Positions 49,480-62,794 of a stretch of DNA of 64,000 nucleotides are shown piece by piece. The stretch comes from Lichenostomus cassidix. Its lineage: Eukaryota; Chordata; Aves; Passeriformes; Meliphagidae. The stretch is from contig CM039194.1 in the NCBI GenBank assembly GCA_008360975.2, forward strand, positions 12,944,426 through 13,008,425, read 5' to 3'. The notes under the pieces were generated by a model. The model was given only the letters and a program-made list of their open reading frames with translations, was not told the origin of the DNA and made no database searches. Each line of letters begins with the position of its first letter. Position 1 is the first letter of the stretch. The position numbers and the translations under genes are program-made.

Positions 49480-52400
49480 ATTTTTACAGTATCAGCAGCT
49501 GGGGAAACTGAATGTCTGAAAATGGATTAAAGGAGAAGAAAGAAGTCACCTGTGTTGTCTTTTGGCTCTACCCTTTCACTGCTGAGAAGGTGTACCCCTC
49601 ACTCCACTAGTAGACTCCCAAATTATTAAACCAGAGCTTGGATTTATTCATCTTCATCTGTCCTTAAATGTATTAACACTTGAAAGAGGTGCTAGATGGA
49701 GATGAAAGTCTGGAGCTAATACATTCTTAAATAATAGGGCTGGGACAGATCTGAGAGGTCCTCCAGTGATGTTTGCCACGGGAGGTCAGTTGCTGTTATC
49801 CCATCACCTCCAATGGGATGGTGGGATGACACCAGAGTCAAAGTTTCTACTTATAAATGTAGAGTGTGTTCCAGGCTGTGCTCAAAACCCCTTTCAGACC
49901 CACAGCAGGCTACAGCTGTTTGCTCCTGTGGTGGAATTCAAGGAGGCTAAAAATGATGCCACACCTGACTCCCTCCCATTCTGCTGGCAGCAGAAGCTGC
50001 TCTGAGTGAATTGTGACAGCCTGAGGCGAGTGGCAGCCTCCCAGTGCTGCCTTGGCATTTCTAGGGAAGCCTTTGTCTTGTATCATTTGTATGGATGGGG
50101 CACTGGGGACCTCACTGCACTGAATGCTGCTCAAACATACAGCAGCAGGGACTTTGCTCCTCAGTGTTGAGTTAAACTTATTCCCAGACTTTTTCAAAAG
50201 TGCATATATTACCATAATCCTGAGCTCGACAAAGTTCAGCCCCATTGGGGTAGCAGTCTGCCATTACAGAAAAAGATGGTTTCTTCTCCAAGGAATATGT
50301 GCTCAAAGGTGTTTTGCAGTCAGTTCCCTGATTCCTGTCAGCTTTTGCTTAACTTTAACACTAAAATATTTTCTAATCTAGGTCTAAAATCACACTGAGG
50401 CTCAATCTCAGGTGACCTTCTAACCACTCAAAAATTAATGAGCATTGAAGAAAAGCTGAGCTTCATATTTTGTTTTACAGTCTGAGTGATGTGTTTGCTC
50501 TGTGCAAGGCAAAGGGAATTCTCTCCCTCCTTGAGCAGACAAATTGAAAGCAATAAACTTTGAGAAGACACTTGGATCACCATAGGTGTTGAGCCTTTTT
50601 AGGCTTCTGACTAATAGGATGGGCAAATAACCTTAGCAGATAGAAAGCAGGAAATAAAACATTCTCAAAGAAACTTCTTTAAGGGTAGAAAACACTGTTT
50701 TTAAAAGGCATTACTCTAAAGACTTTTGTGTTATAGCTGAAGGTGTCTAAATCCCAGAGATATGGAAAGAATACCCTTAAGGTACTGCGTTGGGTGTCTG
50801 GGGAAATTGAGTTGAACAGTATTTTAGATGCATTAAACATTTCCAGGACTTAGTCACTTCCCAGTCACTAAAATACAGGTAACTTTTCAGCTGGTGATAA
50901 AATAAATAACGCTGCCACTAGAGATAATAGCTACTATATGCAATAAAGAGTAGATACAACTACTTTCTAAAGGAGTTTCTTGAACATATTTCAAAAGTGC
51001 AGAAAATATTTCTTTATAGCTCTACAATGTCAGAAGCTGAGCCTGCTGAAGATGCAGCTGATTGGATCCATTGCTGTTTGACTAGACAGGAATGCTAAGC
51101 TTCTTGTAAAGCACTTAAATATTTGTATTAGCAAGTGGGGTTAGATCTGTGCAATCAAGCTCTGGAATAGATTTTTCGTTTGGTAACTTCTGGCAAGCTT
51201 GCAAGGAGAAACTATTTCTCTTCTGAGCTATTACTTTATCCTCTGGCAATGTTGCCTCTTCCAGCTCCATATTTCTTCCACTCTTTCCTTAAGTTTCAAC
51301 TACATCAGAAAATGAAAAAGTTCATTACAATGGCTAAGGATAACATAACAGAGCACTTGGCTCCTTGGGGAAGGAGAAAAGAGAGAAACTATTTGTTTCC
51401 CATTTTGTTGTTGCAAGGACTTTAGATCCAGAAGTCTGACCTTCTCCACAACACTGAAACAGAGCCTTTGTTCCTTTCTTCTCATCTTTCTTTGAACTGT
51501 TAAAACATCCCTATTGCTGTGTTTAAAAAAGGCTGGGGAGTGTGGGGAGGGGATGGCAATACCTTCCATAGAGCTGATTTTGTCCCATTTTAACTGCAGA
51601 GCACTCCCTGACGAGCTGCTAGAACAGCCTGAGCCTTTGCCTGGTGGATGTCAGAGCCTCTCACTTTGTGTGACCATAACTTGGGGAAAAGATTATGGAA
51701 TTTTGTTAACAGTGTGGGATCTGGCAGGAGTGATAACCTCCTGGCTCTGAGGATTGCATGCACTGCTGTCACTTTTCTCCAGAGAAACTTTCTCCATTTA
51801 TCCACAAGTTCTGTAGCTCTCAGATGTTCTCTCCCTGTTTCTCATCTGGGCCAGTGCTGCTTGCCTTGAGAGTCTCTATGCCAGCTGAGAGGAGGAGGGA
51901 TGTCCCTCATAAATAACAAACAGAGTTTGTGTCTGATATCAAAAGATTTGAACCCAGCCCTGGACATAGTGCTGAATGAAAACCTATTGTATCCTTAAGT
52001 GCTGCAGAGCTGGAAAGCTGACCTTGTTTGAGTCCAGCTGTGTGCCTGTCATTAATCATGAACATAATATAGTAACACTTCAGTACTTTCTGTGGAGGGA
52101 GCATTGCCATTTGCCTCTTATTATAAATGATTATTATCAATTAAATATTTGCTGAATTTTTCAAATTAATCTTCAGCAAATATATCCAGTGTGGTAACTG
52201 AGGATTTCTCCAAAGCCCATTACCATCAGTGGAAGGATTCCTGCTGGATTTGGCAGGTCCTGAATACCACTGTGGAAAAGAATTAATGAAAAAGGTTTCC
52301 CTCTCAGAGATCTGACCTTCTGCAATAATTACTTCATGAAATAGAATTCAGCACAGGCTGTAAGTTTTTGTTAGACCTGCACTAAAAACTTCACTCATTA

Positions 52401-52515
52401 CCCACTGTATTTGCACTGTGTGATGCACAATGACTACATTTCTAAACTTGGAAAGCAAAAAAAAAAAGTCTGAAATACAGCTGTAGGCACTGCAGAAACA
52501 GCTTCAAAATATCAA
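49480..52515. other. Gene-free unique sequence
   Basis: AT-rich unique sequence with no recognised gene or transposon. The longest frame here (111 codons, minus, 49910-50245) has no domain. Confidence 0.5.
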
Positions 52516-52543
52516 AATATCTCATGGCATAACATGAGATATT
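52516..52543. other. Perfect 11-bp stem-loop
   Basis: AATATCTCATG (52516-52526) and its exact reverse complement CATGAGATATT (52533-52543) flank a 6-base loop GCATAA. It could be a DNA dyad for a protein or a chance inverted repeat. It lacks the T-run of a bacterial terminator, and the stem is too short for a microRNA precursor. Confidence 0.7.
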
Positions 52544-52863
52544 AAACATAAGTGATGTTATATCTTTTGGGATCATGCAGCCTGGTGAAAATTGGGCCAA
52601 GGTCTCATGCATTCCTGGGTGAATCACCAGCTTTGGGATGTGATGTTTCCAATCTACATTTGACATAGACCAGAGCAGGGAAAATACTTTCCACTTATCC
52701 AGCTGGGCTGAAGTTGGAAGCCAAAATGTCAGTGCAAGAACATGGTAAACATGAATAAGGGATGAGTGCAAGGCAGGTGCCACTGTGAGGCTGTGAGCAC
52801 AGGAGGAGAGTGCAGCAAGCAGGGTGGTTTCCCCAGATTTAGGCTGAACTTAATGCAGAAGAC

Positions 52864-52933
52864 TTTTTTTCTTTTGTTTGTTGGTTTTTTGGGGGTTTTT
52901 TGTTGGTTTTTTTGTTTCTTTTTTTTTTTTTTT
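52864..52933. repeat. T/G-rich low-complexity tract
   Basis: About 70 bases almost entirely of T with G runs (TTGGTTTTTTGGGGGTTTTT-like) ending in a T14 run at about 52920-52933. It may be the tail of an old insertion on minus or simply low-complexity DNA. Length is likely unstable. Confidence 0.9.
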
Positions 52934-55900
52934 AAATAGAAAGATCTAGGCTATTAAGGGCAAATTCAGTATATTGACTGAACAAAATTGTCCCAAGAGC
53001 TCTTAGGGTGAAGGCTCAGTGTGTGCCCAACTGTTTCTGCTTGGAGCTCTTTCCTGCTCTTGTGTCACACTACATCAATAAGCACTTCTGTAGCTGCTCA
53101 GGAAACAAGCATGTGGTGAGAGGCAAAGTTATGCTGTGGATTAGAAACTGGGATCAATACTAGGGTCAGTGGGGGATTTCAGTGGTGAGATTTTTAAGCT
53201 ATTTAACAGCAGTCTGGAAGGGGCTAAGGGATGAGGTGACAACATCTGCAGAGTGTATAAAGAAACGCTGCAAAATAAACCAGCTTTCCATCAGGGTAGC
53301 CAAAGCTACCCCAGACTAGCTGAGCTAAATTAATCAGCCATCTCCAGGCTGGAATGTGTTCACAGCTGCCTTAGACTGGAGATGCTGCAGGACCAGGCAG
53401 CAAATAGAAATAACTGAAATGGAATCAGGACTTTGTAAGAGGAAAAAAGGGTGAGGAGGCTGGAGGAGGACAGATACAAGGGTTTGAAGGAAATTGTCCT
53501 GGCTTAAGATAAACTCACTTGGGGTTTAGTTTTGTTTGTCATAACATCAGAAAATGCATCTTGGGGATCTCTATATGAGAAAACAATGTACTGCAAATCC
53601 ACTTGCAGGCTGCTGTGGCTTTTTTTCCCCCTCCATCCTCTGTTCCAGATGGCTATGATTAATAATGTCACAAATTATTATGCTGATTATCACAGGAATG
53701 GAGTAAAGACCTTTAATGGAAGTGAATCAGCTTTTGATTGAGATTTGCTAAGGTGGGGCAATACAGTTTGTATAGATATGATCTGTAGCAAATGATTCCA
53801 CAGACAGTCGCTGAGAATTAATTTTGTAACAGATGCAAAGGCCAAAACTGTGGATGTAAACTGGAGATGAGTTGGCTCAGAACATCTGGTACAGTTTTGC
53901 TTCATGCTCTAGGCTGAATCTCACCTTTGCCTAACCTGCTCGTGTCTCCCCACCAGCAGCTGTCCACAGGCAGATTTGTACAAGTGCAGCCTCTTGCCAG
54001 TGCATGTCATGGAGTTCTGACATCTGCCTGAAATCCTGGAGCTGGCTGCTTGGGGTGCTCGGATCTGAGTTAATTTCATGCTTGTGCTCAAGGATGAAAT
54101 AACCAAATTTCTGCTAAAGCTTTTAAAACCAGGGTGTGACAGGCCAGTCTCCTGCAGATCCTGTTTTCCCCCCTCTGCCTGTGTCTGGAATGTGGTCAAT
54201 ATGTGGAGGTGCCCTGTGTGTCACCACAGATGGCTGGTTGGGCTTGCTGCTGGGAAGAGTCCCACTGCTCCTGCTGGGACTGATGCCTAGGATTTTAGCT
54301 TCTCTGTTTTTTGTGCATCTGTGGTTTTAGTCTGTGACTCTGGACTCCATACAGAATGCTAAAACTTCTGTTCCCAGCATTTTTTAGACAAAATAATTCC
54401 TCTAAAGCTCAAGATCCAAGGACTCTTTGCTGCCTCAGAGCCCCAAAATATGTAAATAACAGTGAATTTGGGGGGGAGCAAACTTGGACTAGTTGAAATC
54501 ATCACCTGAAGGGGTAATTGAAGGATTAAGGCTCAATATGTTAATGGACAGAACTTACAAAATATGAAAAACTCGTGACTCCATGCCCATTTTGGGTGTA
54601 GCCTCTGGAGTAGGCTCTGTCTGCCCTAAATGCACCTTTTTAAGACCTTGAAGCCTTAAAAAAAATTATTCTCCTTTTATTCTCCTAACTTTGTCTAGCC
54701 TCTGTCTTAGGTTAACCCTGTCAGCCTCCCTGCCCAGAGCTCCCTGCTCACCCAGCCCCACTCATGCTGCTGCCAAAGCATCCCCAGCTCCTACCAGCTC
54801 TGCAAGTGGGGCTCTAATGAATTGCAAAAATGGAAAACATACTTATCACAGGCTCATTCCCACTCCCTTAGCTGTAGTGGAATGCAGTCCATGTACTGTC
54901 AATAACAAAAATTATCAAAGACTTAAGATTTGTATAAATAGTGAAAACTTTCTTCACTACCTGATCAGCTTGTGGAAAGTCTGACTCCTCTAGACAAGGC
55001 TTTCATTTTGCAAGCAATAACACAGTGAGATTTGTACTCTTTCCCAGGCACATTAGGAAGCCCCTTGCAGATCAGAGCTATCAGATTTCCACAGTATCTT
55101 TAATGTAATTTTCTCAACGCTTCTTGGAAGCGTGTTGCTATTAACTTCTTTTCACAGATGAACTGAGGCAAATGGAGTGAAGACTAGACAACTCTTCCTG
55201 TCCAGAGGTTTAATATCCATTTCCCCATCCCTAAAGAGCTGTTCCAGTATGAAATGAGTCCTGTATGTAGGAGTTACATTGAGGTTCAAACATTCTCCTA
55301 TAAAACATTGCCTCCTTTTTTGGAGTGAAAGGGAACAGATAATTTCACACCTAGAAAGATTTCCATTTGGGATTGAGTTTTGATTCAAAATTGGATTTGA
55401 CAGTGATGGGAATAAGCACTTTATCCAATACTAATTTTTAGGGATACCCTTGTGCCCTTACTCCATCCCTTGAGATCCTGAGCACGTGTTTGAGTCCTGG
55501 TGCACAGCTTTGTGCAGACAGCCCCAACCTGATGGTGTAGCTTAAAATGTTGAGTAGTTTTCCTTTGTGGTCCAGTTTTGTTTTTCTAAACTTGCTGCTA
55601 AGTCCAGCAGGACATCTCAAGAGGAGCTGGATTTATGTGTTGCTGTAGAGGAGATCCAGGTTATGCAATGAGGCTGAGTTTTTTTACAGTCACAATATCA
55701 GACAAGAATTTACCTGCTGCAGAACTGTTTCTGAATTCAAGGTTTCCTTTAAGGAAAAGCAGCAACACATTTTCTTGATTGTGAATGCTAAAGGGCTGTT
55801 AAAGTAAACATGTTGAAGGGAACATGAAAATGTGAATAGAGTGCAGAGATTAATGCAGCATCATTTATTTATGTCAAAAGGAAAAGCACCAAGCGATAAG

Positions 55901-58900
55901 ACCTTTTATTTAATATAAAGCAAGGCTGGTAGGTGCATCTAAACATTAAATCTATTGCTTGATTGATGACAAATGTGCTGTTCACTGCACACCTTGCAGA
56001 CTTGTTCCTGTGGGTATCAGGAGTTTTATTCTTCTATTCCACTGTCAAAACAGAGCTTCTCCCAAACAACTGAAAATAAATGTGTGCTGTTGAATAGCTT
56101 TGTTCTTGTGGACAGTCATCACCTAAGAAAAGAATTTATCTTTAGACCAGTGATTATAACCCTCCAAGATGTACAGGGTTTTGGCTCAACAAGCACTTCA
56201 TTTGTTCTGGTGCAGATAAAAATAAATTGAGTTGAGAAAAATGGTTGTAGGTATGACCCAATTATACTAATCAATTAGAAACAAGGAGTGAGAAGGGCAG
56301 TCAGTGCTCCTGGAGCATCATGGATACACCTCTTGTATGTCTGAAAGCCAACTTATTTTTTCCACCATATCACTTGGTTTATTAAAAGGTATAACTGCAG
56401 CCCAGCAGTTCTACCTCCCTCATCCTTAGGCTGTAATGATGGCATACACTTTCAACATTCATATTACTAAAGAGTATTCAGCATGCAGAGAGCAGAAAAT
56501 AAGATATCACTGAATAAATTGAATCAACCATCAGAAATAAGGCTGGGCTATTGATGGATTTTTAAGTATGTTCCATTTACTAAATGTCCCTATTTTTTAA
56601 ATTTGTGTGAGAGACTACTACAGATTTTCCCATCTGCTGTAACTGTCACAGAACCCAGAGCTGGGAGCAGTTCAGTGAATTTTGGTGTTTTGTTTCTAGT
56701 AATGGCATCTACCTGACACACTTGCTCTTGGCCCATTTCTTTAGGGGAGTTTATTGCCATCAACTGTTTCAAATGCAAGACAAAATGGTATCTGTCTCTA
56801 TGAATAAAACAATTTTCTGCTCCACACTGCAGAAGTGACACTTATATTAGCTGCATTTAATATATGTTGATGGGTTTAAAATGTGTCTTTATTCATAAAG
56901 TTTCCTGCTAAGGCAATGAAATGCTCTCTGTGTAAGTGACAACATCACTAAGTGCAGAAGGCAAGGGATTGGATTTACTTGGTATGCATTGGGTTTAGCA
57001 GGAAGAATGCACTGATTTAAGCTCTTTTCATAAGGAAGAAGAGGCATTGTTTTAGTTTATGTATGCCAGTGGTAGTAGCAATTTCTCCAGCAGCATGTGT
57101 GTCGTGCAAGTGCATATACTGGGTTTGTTACTTGGATATCTAACAATATTTTCTGTATATAAAGGCAAAAAAAAGTGCCTTCCTTCATACTCGAAGATCT
57201 TTTCTGTATTCCTGAACTCAGATTAAATAAAGCAATTTTCTGATATGTAGTAAAAGTCATGGGGCTTACTATGTCAAGGTGCAGATGGTTTTTTTTAAGA
57301 AAAACTTCTAGGGAGAGTATTTAGATATCAAATGCAATGACAATTCATTATAATCAAGGCTGTCTGAGACCTCAGTGCTGAGGTCTGAGTAGTGCATAAG
57401 TAAGAGGAGAAAAAAATGGTGTCATTTTATTCTTTATCTGATATTTCCCACACGTTGTAAGCAATGTAATGCAAAAGGGAGGTCATGCTGCCCAACTGGC
57501 AGGTGATTTATGCAAAGAGATTAAACATGGTGATCATGTCAGGAGAGCAATGCCATCACCACAATGACTTCTGCAACATGCTCTAATTTCCTGCCCATTA
57601 TTGCCCTTCTCATCCTGCAGCAGGCAGTGCAACTGTAAACTCATATCTGCTGTACCTGTACAACAGAGCTGTGAAAACAGGCCTTGCATTCAGATTTCAC
57701 ACTTCTCTTCTGACCACTGCAAGTATATCCAAACAAGCTTACCTTTTAAAACAAACAAGGAGAGAACAAACCCTGAAGATTTTGAATAAAAGCTGTAAAA
57801 AAAAAAATAAACCACCAAAGTCACAGGCATTATTTGGATCAGCTTGGATAAGAATTTCAATAGGAGCTAAGTGCTTATGTTGCTTTTCAAATGTGTAAAG
57901 GCTTAGTCAGCAGCATGGTAAGAAGTAAGCTCTGTGATTTTCTTCCACTCCATCTGAAAAGTACCTTTATTAAACAGCACAGAAAATATTTTTTTTTTGC
58001 AAACATAAGTGACTCTGTTTTGATTTTTGAAGTATTTTTCAATAATAGAGCTGTGCCAGGTGAGCTTGGATCTGCTGCTTTAGCAGCTTTCCTTGAGGAA
58101 TTGATTGCCCCTGTCCCCATCCAAGCTGTGACAATCCAGACTCAGCTTGTCACTCTTCCTTTCACACAAAGCAAGTTGGCCCCCTCTGCCTGTCTCAGCC
58201 TGGTTAGACAAGGCAGAAGTCATTTCAGGCCTTGCAGGCTTGTGGGAGCAGATTAACAGTAGATGTTTGAAATTGTTCCCACCCTGATCCATCTGCCCTG
58301 TTCCCCTCCAGATGCTGCTGCCCCAGGGATGGATGTGAATCAGCTCCAGAACCACTGCAGTTCTCAGGCTGGGGCATTAAAATAAAACCAGAACAGCCAG
58401 TTTTAACCTCACCCATCAGTGTGACAATGTTCACTCTGACTGCAGGGTTGCAAGAGAGCTTTTTACAAAACTTCCAAATTCAAACACAAACCAAAATTTT
58501 CAGGAGTATTTAAAAAACCCAAAAAATTCCCCAAAATGTTATTCAGATTCATGACACATCACTCTCTGCTCTCTTTTTAAAAGCAGTGCATGAATATCTG
58601 TTATTCTGTGAGTTCCCTCTCCCTGCTGTTCCAGACAGACTCTGAGTACTGATGCTGTGTTTATTCAGGACAACAAAATATGTTCTCTAGTGAATAACAA
58701 ATTGACTTTTTCCCTTGTTCTTTTAGAGCACTATGAATTTTTTTGAAAGGGGAACAGTTTTCTCTTCAGTGTTCCTGCTGCAGCAATTTGCTGTCACTTC
58801 GTGGGACTGAAGGGTAGTGAAAATGTCTTTTTAACAGACAGTGCAATAATTAACACCACCAACAGAAAATTAACTAGCACAGCAATGTAGCACAAAGTGA

Positions 58901-59079
58901 GCTGACGGGGGGAATTTTTTGAAGTTACCCAAAGAGCTGTAGTGCATCTATCCTCCTGTCAGGAGTGACACAAGAACAGCCTTTAACAAATGTTATCAGT
59001 CAGCTGCTACCCTTCAAAAAAAATCCAACTAAGTGCTTATCAAAGCACTTAAATTTTATGCAGCTCCCCAGATTCTTTC
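52934..59079. other. Gene-free unique sequence
   Basis: A long stretch with no gene, RNA gene or transposon recognised. An A run lies at 57797-57807 and a G7 run near 54471. A sequence near 54486 (TTGGACTAGTTGAAATCATC) faintly resembles part of a CR1 3' end but is too diverged to call. Confidence 0.5.
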
Positions 59080-59180
59080 TTTGCAGGATTTGTGATGAGA
59101 GAATGAGCTGTGAATAGAGATGTCTACGGTGTCCTCATCTCCTAACAGGAGAATTACGTCTTAATTCGCTGTCCTAAAAA
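59080..59180. promoter_or_regulatory. Candidate short conserved element
   Basis: Repeat-free sequence with three CpGs in about 50 bases (near 59127, 59157 and 59168), including GAATTACGTC and TTAATTCGCTG. Inferred from texture; weak. Confidence 0.18.
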
Positions 59181-62100
59181 GCAAAAATTTCCCAAACCCC
59201 CTCAGATTTTGAGGCCCCAGATGCCCCCTGTGGTGTGGAAACTGCTGTCAGCAGGTCAAGGATTGCCAGTCAGATCTGTCATCCCTTCTGGTTATTTCCA
59301 TGCTTCCACAGTCTGGGTCAGCTGCTTCCCAGGGAGGGATAGGAAACTTGCTTTTTAATTAATATCTTCAGTGGCTAAACCTTCTCAAACTTCCTACAGA
59401 TGGATCAGCCAGGGGCAGCTTAAGTGTTCTTTAAAGCTCCTATTTCTGTTTAATAACTGGAATTCCCCGGAATGAAGGGAATACGATGGGATTGCTTCTA
59501 TTGGTTAATAAGGCTTCTCCTCTTAGCTCTAAACTCTCCCAAATTTGCCCCAGAGATGCACAAAGCTGCCTGCCAACTTGCTCTGTAGCAAAAGTGCTGC
59601 CTGTGCCAGATGCTCAGAGCTCCTGAGTCAGAATTCCAGAGGCAGTGAGATTGCTTTATACACACATTAATAACACTTAATCTTTGCATTTCTGAGCTCT
59701 AAAGTTCAACAGAGCCATGTCTTTTTGACACCCCTCCCCAATTTTAGGGCTTAAAAATGCAGTTTTGATTTTATGAGCAGATGCTGAGGCTGCTTTTGAG
59801 GTTCTGCATGGACTTTTAAGCTGGAGCATTGAAGGAAAAGCTCAGCTATCGTGAAAGTGGGGATGGGATTTAGATTTAGTGTGTACAGGAGGCCAAACTG
59901 TAACAGGGCAAGGGAGATCAGTGTCCAGGGTTTGGTAAATTAAAGCCTGTAATAAGCACAATGTAGGGAAATGGGCTTAAGAGTCAGACATTTACAACAC
60001 TTGTGCCTGGCATTAAGGATTACACAGACAGAAATAGGACAAGGATCAGCTCTCCAGCTCTCAGCCTAGTCCAGCTGAATATCTGAGTCTTTAGGCTTCT
60101 CTCTGCTCAGATGGAAAAGCTGGACAGTTGCTGAAATGATCCCAGGACACTAATCCTGCCAAGATGCTTTCTGATCCATGGATAAACATTTTGTGTGTTA
60201 AAAACCAAAACCAAAACATGACAAGCAAGCAAACAACAAAAAAATATACACCAAAAAAAAAAAAGCGCAACAAACTAAATTAGTGATTGCAGTCCTGCTT
60301 CTCCCCAGAGAATTGCAAGCTAAAAAGAAACTATTATAAAAAGATGCAAGGACAGAGGTGAGGAAAGCATCACCTGTCAGATAAAGCAGCACAGGCTCTC
60401 CTCCTTCCCATGACATTCTGCCATGGAAGGGTGGCTTCTCAAACACACCCCACAATCCCTGGAAAAGAGTCTGCCTACTTCCCCCAGTCAAGTTATGTTG
60501 CTGGAGGTTGCCAATGTTCCCTCAAGGAGGATGGTGATGGCCTTCAGGGAGCCTTGCATCCCTTGGAACAGGTCCTGGAAAGTGCTACAGTGAAGGATAG
60601 CTTTTGCTCGTGTTCCCCAGCATCATATTTTTCCCAGCAGGAGGAATGTGCAGTCATTTATAGAAAGCCACACTTCTCTCTTTGCTGCTGCCTTTCAAAG
60701 GGCTGAGTGAGAGTCTCCAAAAAGAGGGGAAAGATATTCTGAGCAGGCTCCCTCCACGTCACACCTGCCTGACTGCTGCTTGTGCTGCTGTGACCACAAA
60801 TGGGGATTGTTTTCAGCGTGTGGTCTGCTCTGTTCTCAGCACCTCAGCAACGCATATAAATTTAGCTCCTGTGTCATGTCTGAAGTCGCAAGAATAAAAC
60901 CTCACCATCAATTATGGTAAGCTGGTTTAATTCTGGGCAAGTTTAGACTTTTTGCCTTTTTAGCAGTGTTATTTCCATTGTCCCCAAGCTCGAAGCATCA
61001 GGGTATGATGGATGCAGTCTGGGAGAACTGGACCTAGATGTGCTCAGTGTGATTTGAAGTAGACAGTGGATTTGGGAACAATTTTCTGGCTATTCCTCAA
61101 GTCAGTATGGGAGATCAGAGCAGAGACTTTTCTCCCCACTTCCAGTCCCCATTGCAGAATAAGTTACCCCAGAAAACTGGGATTATTTAGAGAACATCTT
61201 TGCCATTGGAAGGGAGAAATGAGGGCAGACAAGCAGTGGCTCAGAAGTTGCCCTGCTCTGAAACCAGCCCCAGATCTGACAGCACAGCCATTGCTGTGCA
61301 AAAAGGCAAAAAGCACCTTTCCACAACAGTTCATACACATTTTTAGCCTCTTCTTGGGTTTCTGCACAGGCCAGTATTTAATGGCATGATCCCCCACTTC
61401 ATCTGTATAGACAAAGGTTTCCCTTCCATGGGGAAGGGGTAGAGGGGATACCCTGCACGGAATGGAATAAATCTGTAGATTTGCAAATGTGATACATGAA
61501 CAAGAAATTCTTAAATTTAAGCATTTCTGCAGTCATGCTGGATGAACAAGTCAAGATGCCTAGACCATAAGGGGTACATAGATTAATTTGCTGATTTGTA
61601 AATCACTCTTGTACTGCAGAGAAGCCTCTCTGAATTTTTTTTTTTAAAGTGAAAAAATTTCTGTTGTGTAATGAAAACGCAAGTTCTCTGCAGCTCCCTT
61701 TTTTGTGTTTGAAGACTACTTCCCATTAATCCTAACTCTTGATTAAGCAGCCTGAGATCCTTGAAGTTTCCTGCTCAGCTGTGTTTGCCAGGCTGTGTGA
61801 CAGGCAGCCAGCTGCCAGATGAGTCCTGTGTGTGTGTAAGAGCTCAGCTGTGGGAGCTGCTGTGTAAGCATCACACCCATGTGCCCCCAAAACGTTTTTG
61901 GGATGCAAGTGAAGCTGCTGCAAAGCAGAGAAATTTGGGCATTTATTGAGGTAATTCAGCACTGTCACTTCTGTGAGCTCTGTGCTTGGCACTGGTGACA
62001 GAGCTGGAGTTCTAATGCTCGTGGCTAAAAAATGCAAGGTAGGAAGGAGATACTGAATGTTGCACTTAAATGATGTGAATTACCCAGGAGACCTTGAAAT

Positions 62101-62209
62101 GGAGAAGGAAGCAGCAGACCAAGAGAATCTAGCCAAAGCTGGGTATCATCCTGCCCTTCATTTGTGTTTAGAGGTGTCTCTGGTTGGATAAAAAGCACAG
62201 AGCCCTAAT
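59181..62209. other. Gene-free unique sequence
   Basis: No gene or transposon is recognised. An A-rich tract with CAA and CAAG words lies at about 60222-60265. Frames of about 100 codons at 60198-61389 overlap on both strands. Confidence 0.5.
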
Positions 62210-62480
62210 TGGAGATCACAGTAATGGACAATATGGTAATATCCAAGTGGAAGTATCAGAATGGGAATAAATCACCCAGAACAGATGACTGAGCTGTTAA
62301 TGTCCTTCTCTGATTTAGATGGATTCTAATTGCAAACATAAGTCAGTTGATTGTATTCAGTCTTATTTATGATCAATTCTGATTACCAAATTATGACAAA
62401 TATGAATGAGGTTGTAACCAGCCCAGCAATAAGCTCCATGTTGCTAGGTAACAGGACAACATTATTTCAAACAACCCCAT
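62210..62480. promoter_or_regulatory. Candidate conserved element with RFX X-box-like site
   Basis: Complex AT-rich sequence with GATTCTAATTGC, TTATTTATGATCAATTCTG and ACCAAATTATG words, free of repeats. At 62440-62452, GTTGCTAGGTAAC has inverted GTTGC and GTAAC half sites with a 3-base spacer, one base from the perfect RFX palindrome. The combination looks enhancer-like. Function is inferred. Confidence 0.35.
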
Positions 62481-62751
62481 CCAGGTAAAGCAACTGAGCT
62501 ATTGTTGCTTTCTGCTCTAGCTCCTTGTTCTTTAGATTTGCTGTTAAGAGCCTTTTAAATGTCTTCTCCTTAGCATTTGGTTTTCTGGGAGGAAGAGTAG
62601 AGGTTTTGTTGAATTTCAAGCAGGCACCTTTTGCATTCTGTGCTGCTTGACAAAGGTTTTTGGAGCAGTGGCTGTGGGAGTCTCAGTGCTGGGGAATGTT
62701 GCCCTTCTGGACACTGGAATCACTGCAGAGCAGCCCTGAACCAGCGAGCTC
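62481..62751. other. Unique sequence
   Basis: Unique sequence leading into a GC-richer patch. Nothing is recognised. Confidence 0.4.
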
Positions 62752-62794
62752 TTCTCTGGTGTCACCCAATTCTCTGGTGTCACCCAATTCTCTC
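62752..62794. repeat. 18-bp tandem duplication, about 2.4 copies
   Basis: TTCTCTGGTGTCACCCAA is repeated perfectly at 62752-62769 and 62770-62787, followed by TTCTCTC. The 18-bp length keeps frames open, so a repeated six-residue pattern appears in both the plus and minus open frames here. The surrounding minus frame of 154 codons (62616-63080) has no other sign of coding. Confidence 0.9.

Noticed and set aside
54486..54525. Weak resemblance to the CR1 3' end around TTGGACTAG
   Set aside because: Only about nine bases agree with the usual wording and no terminal repeat follows.
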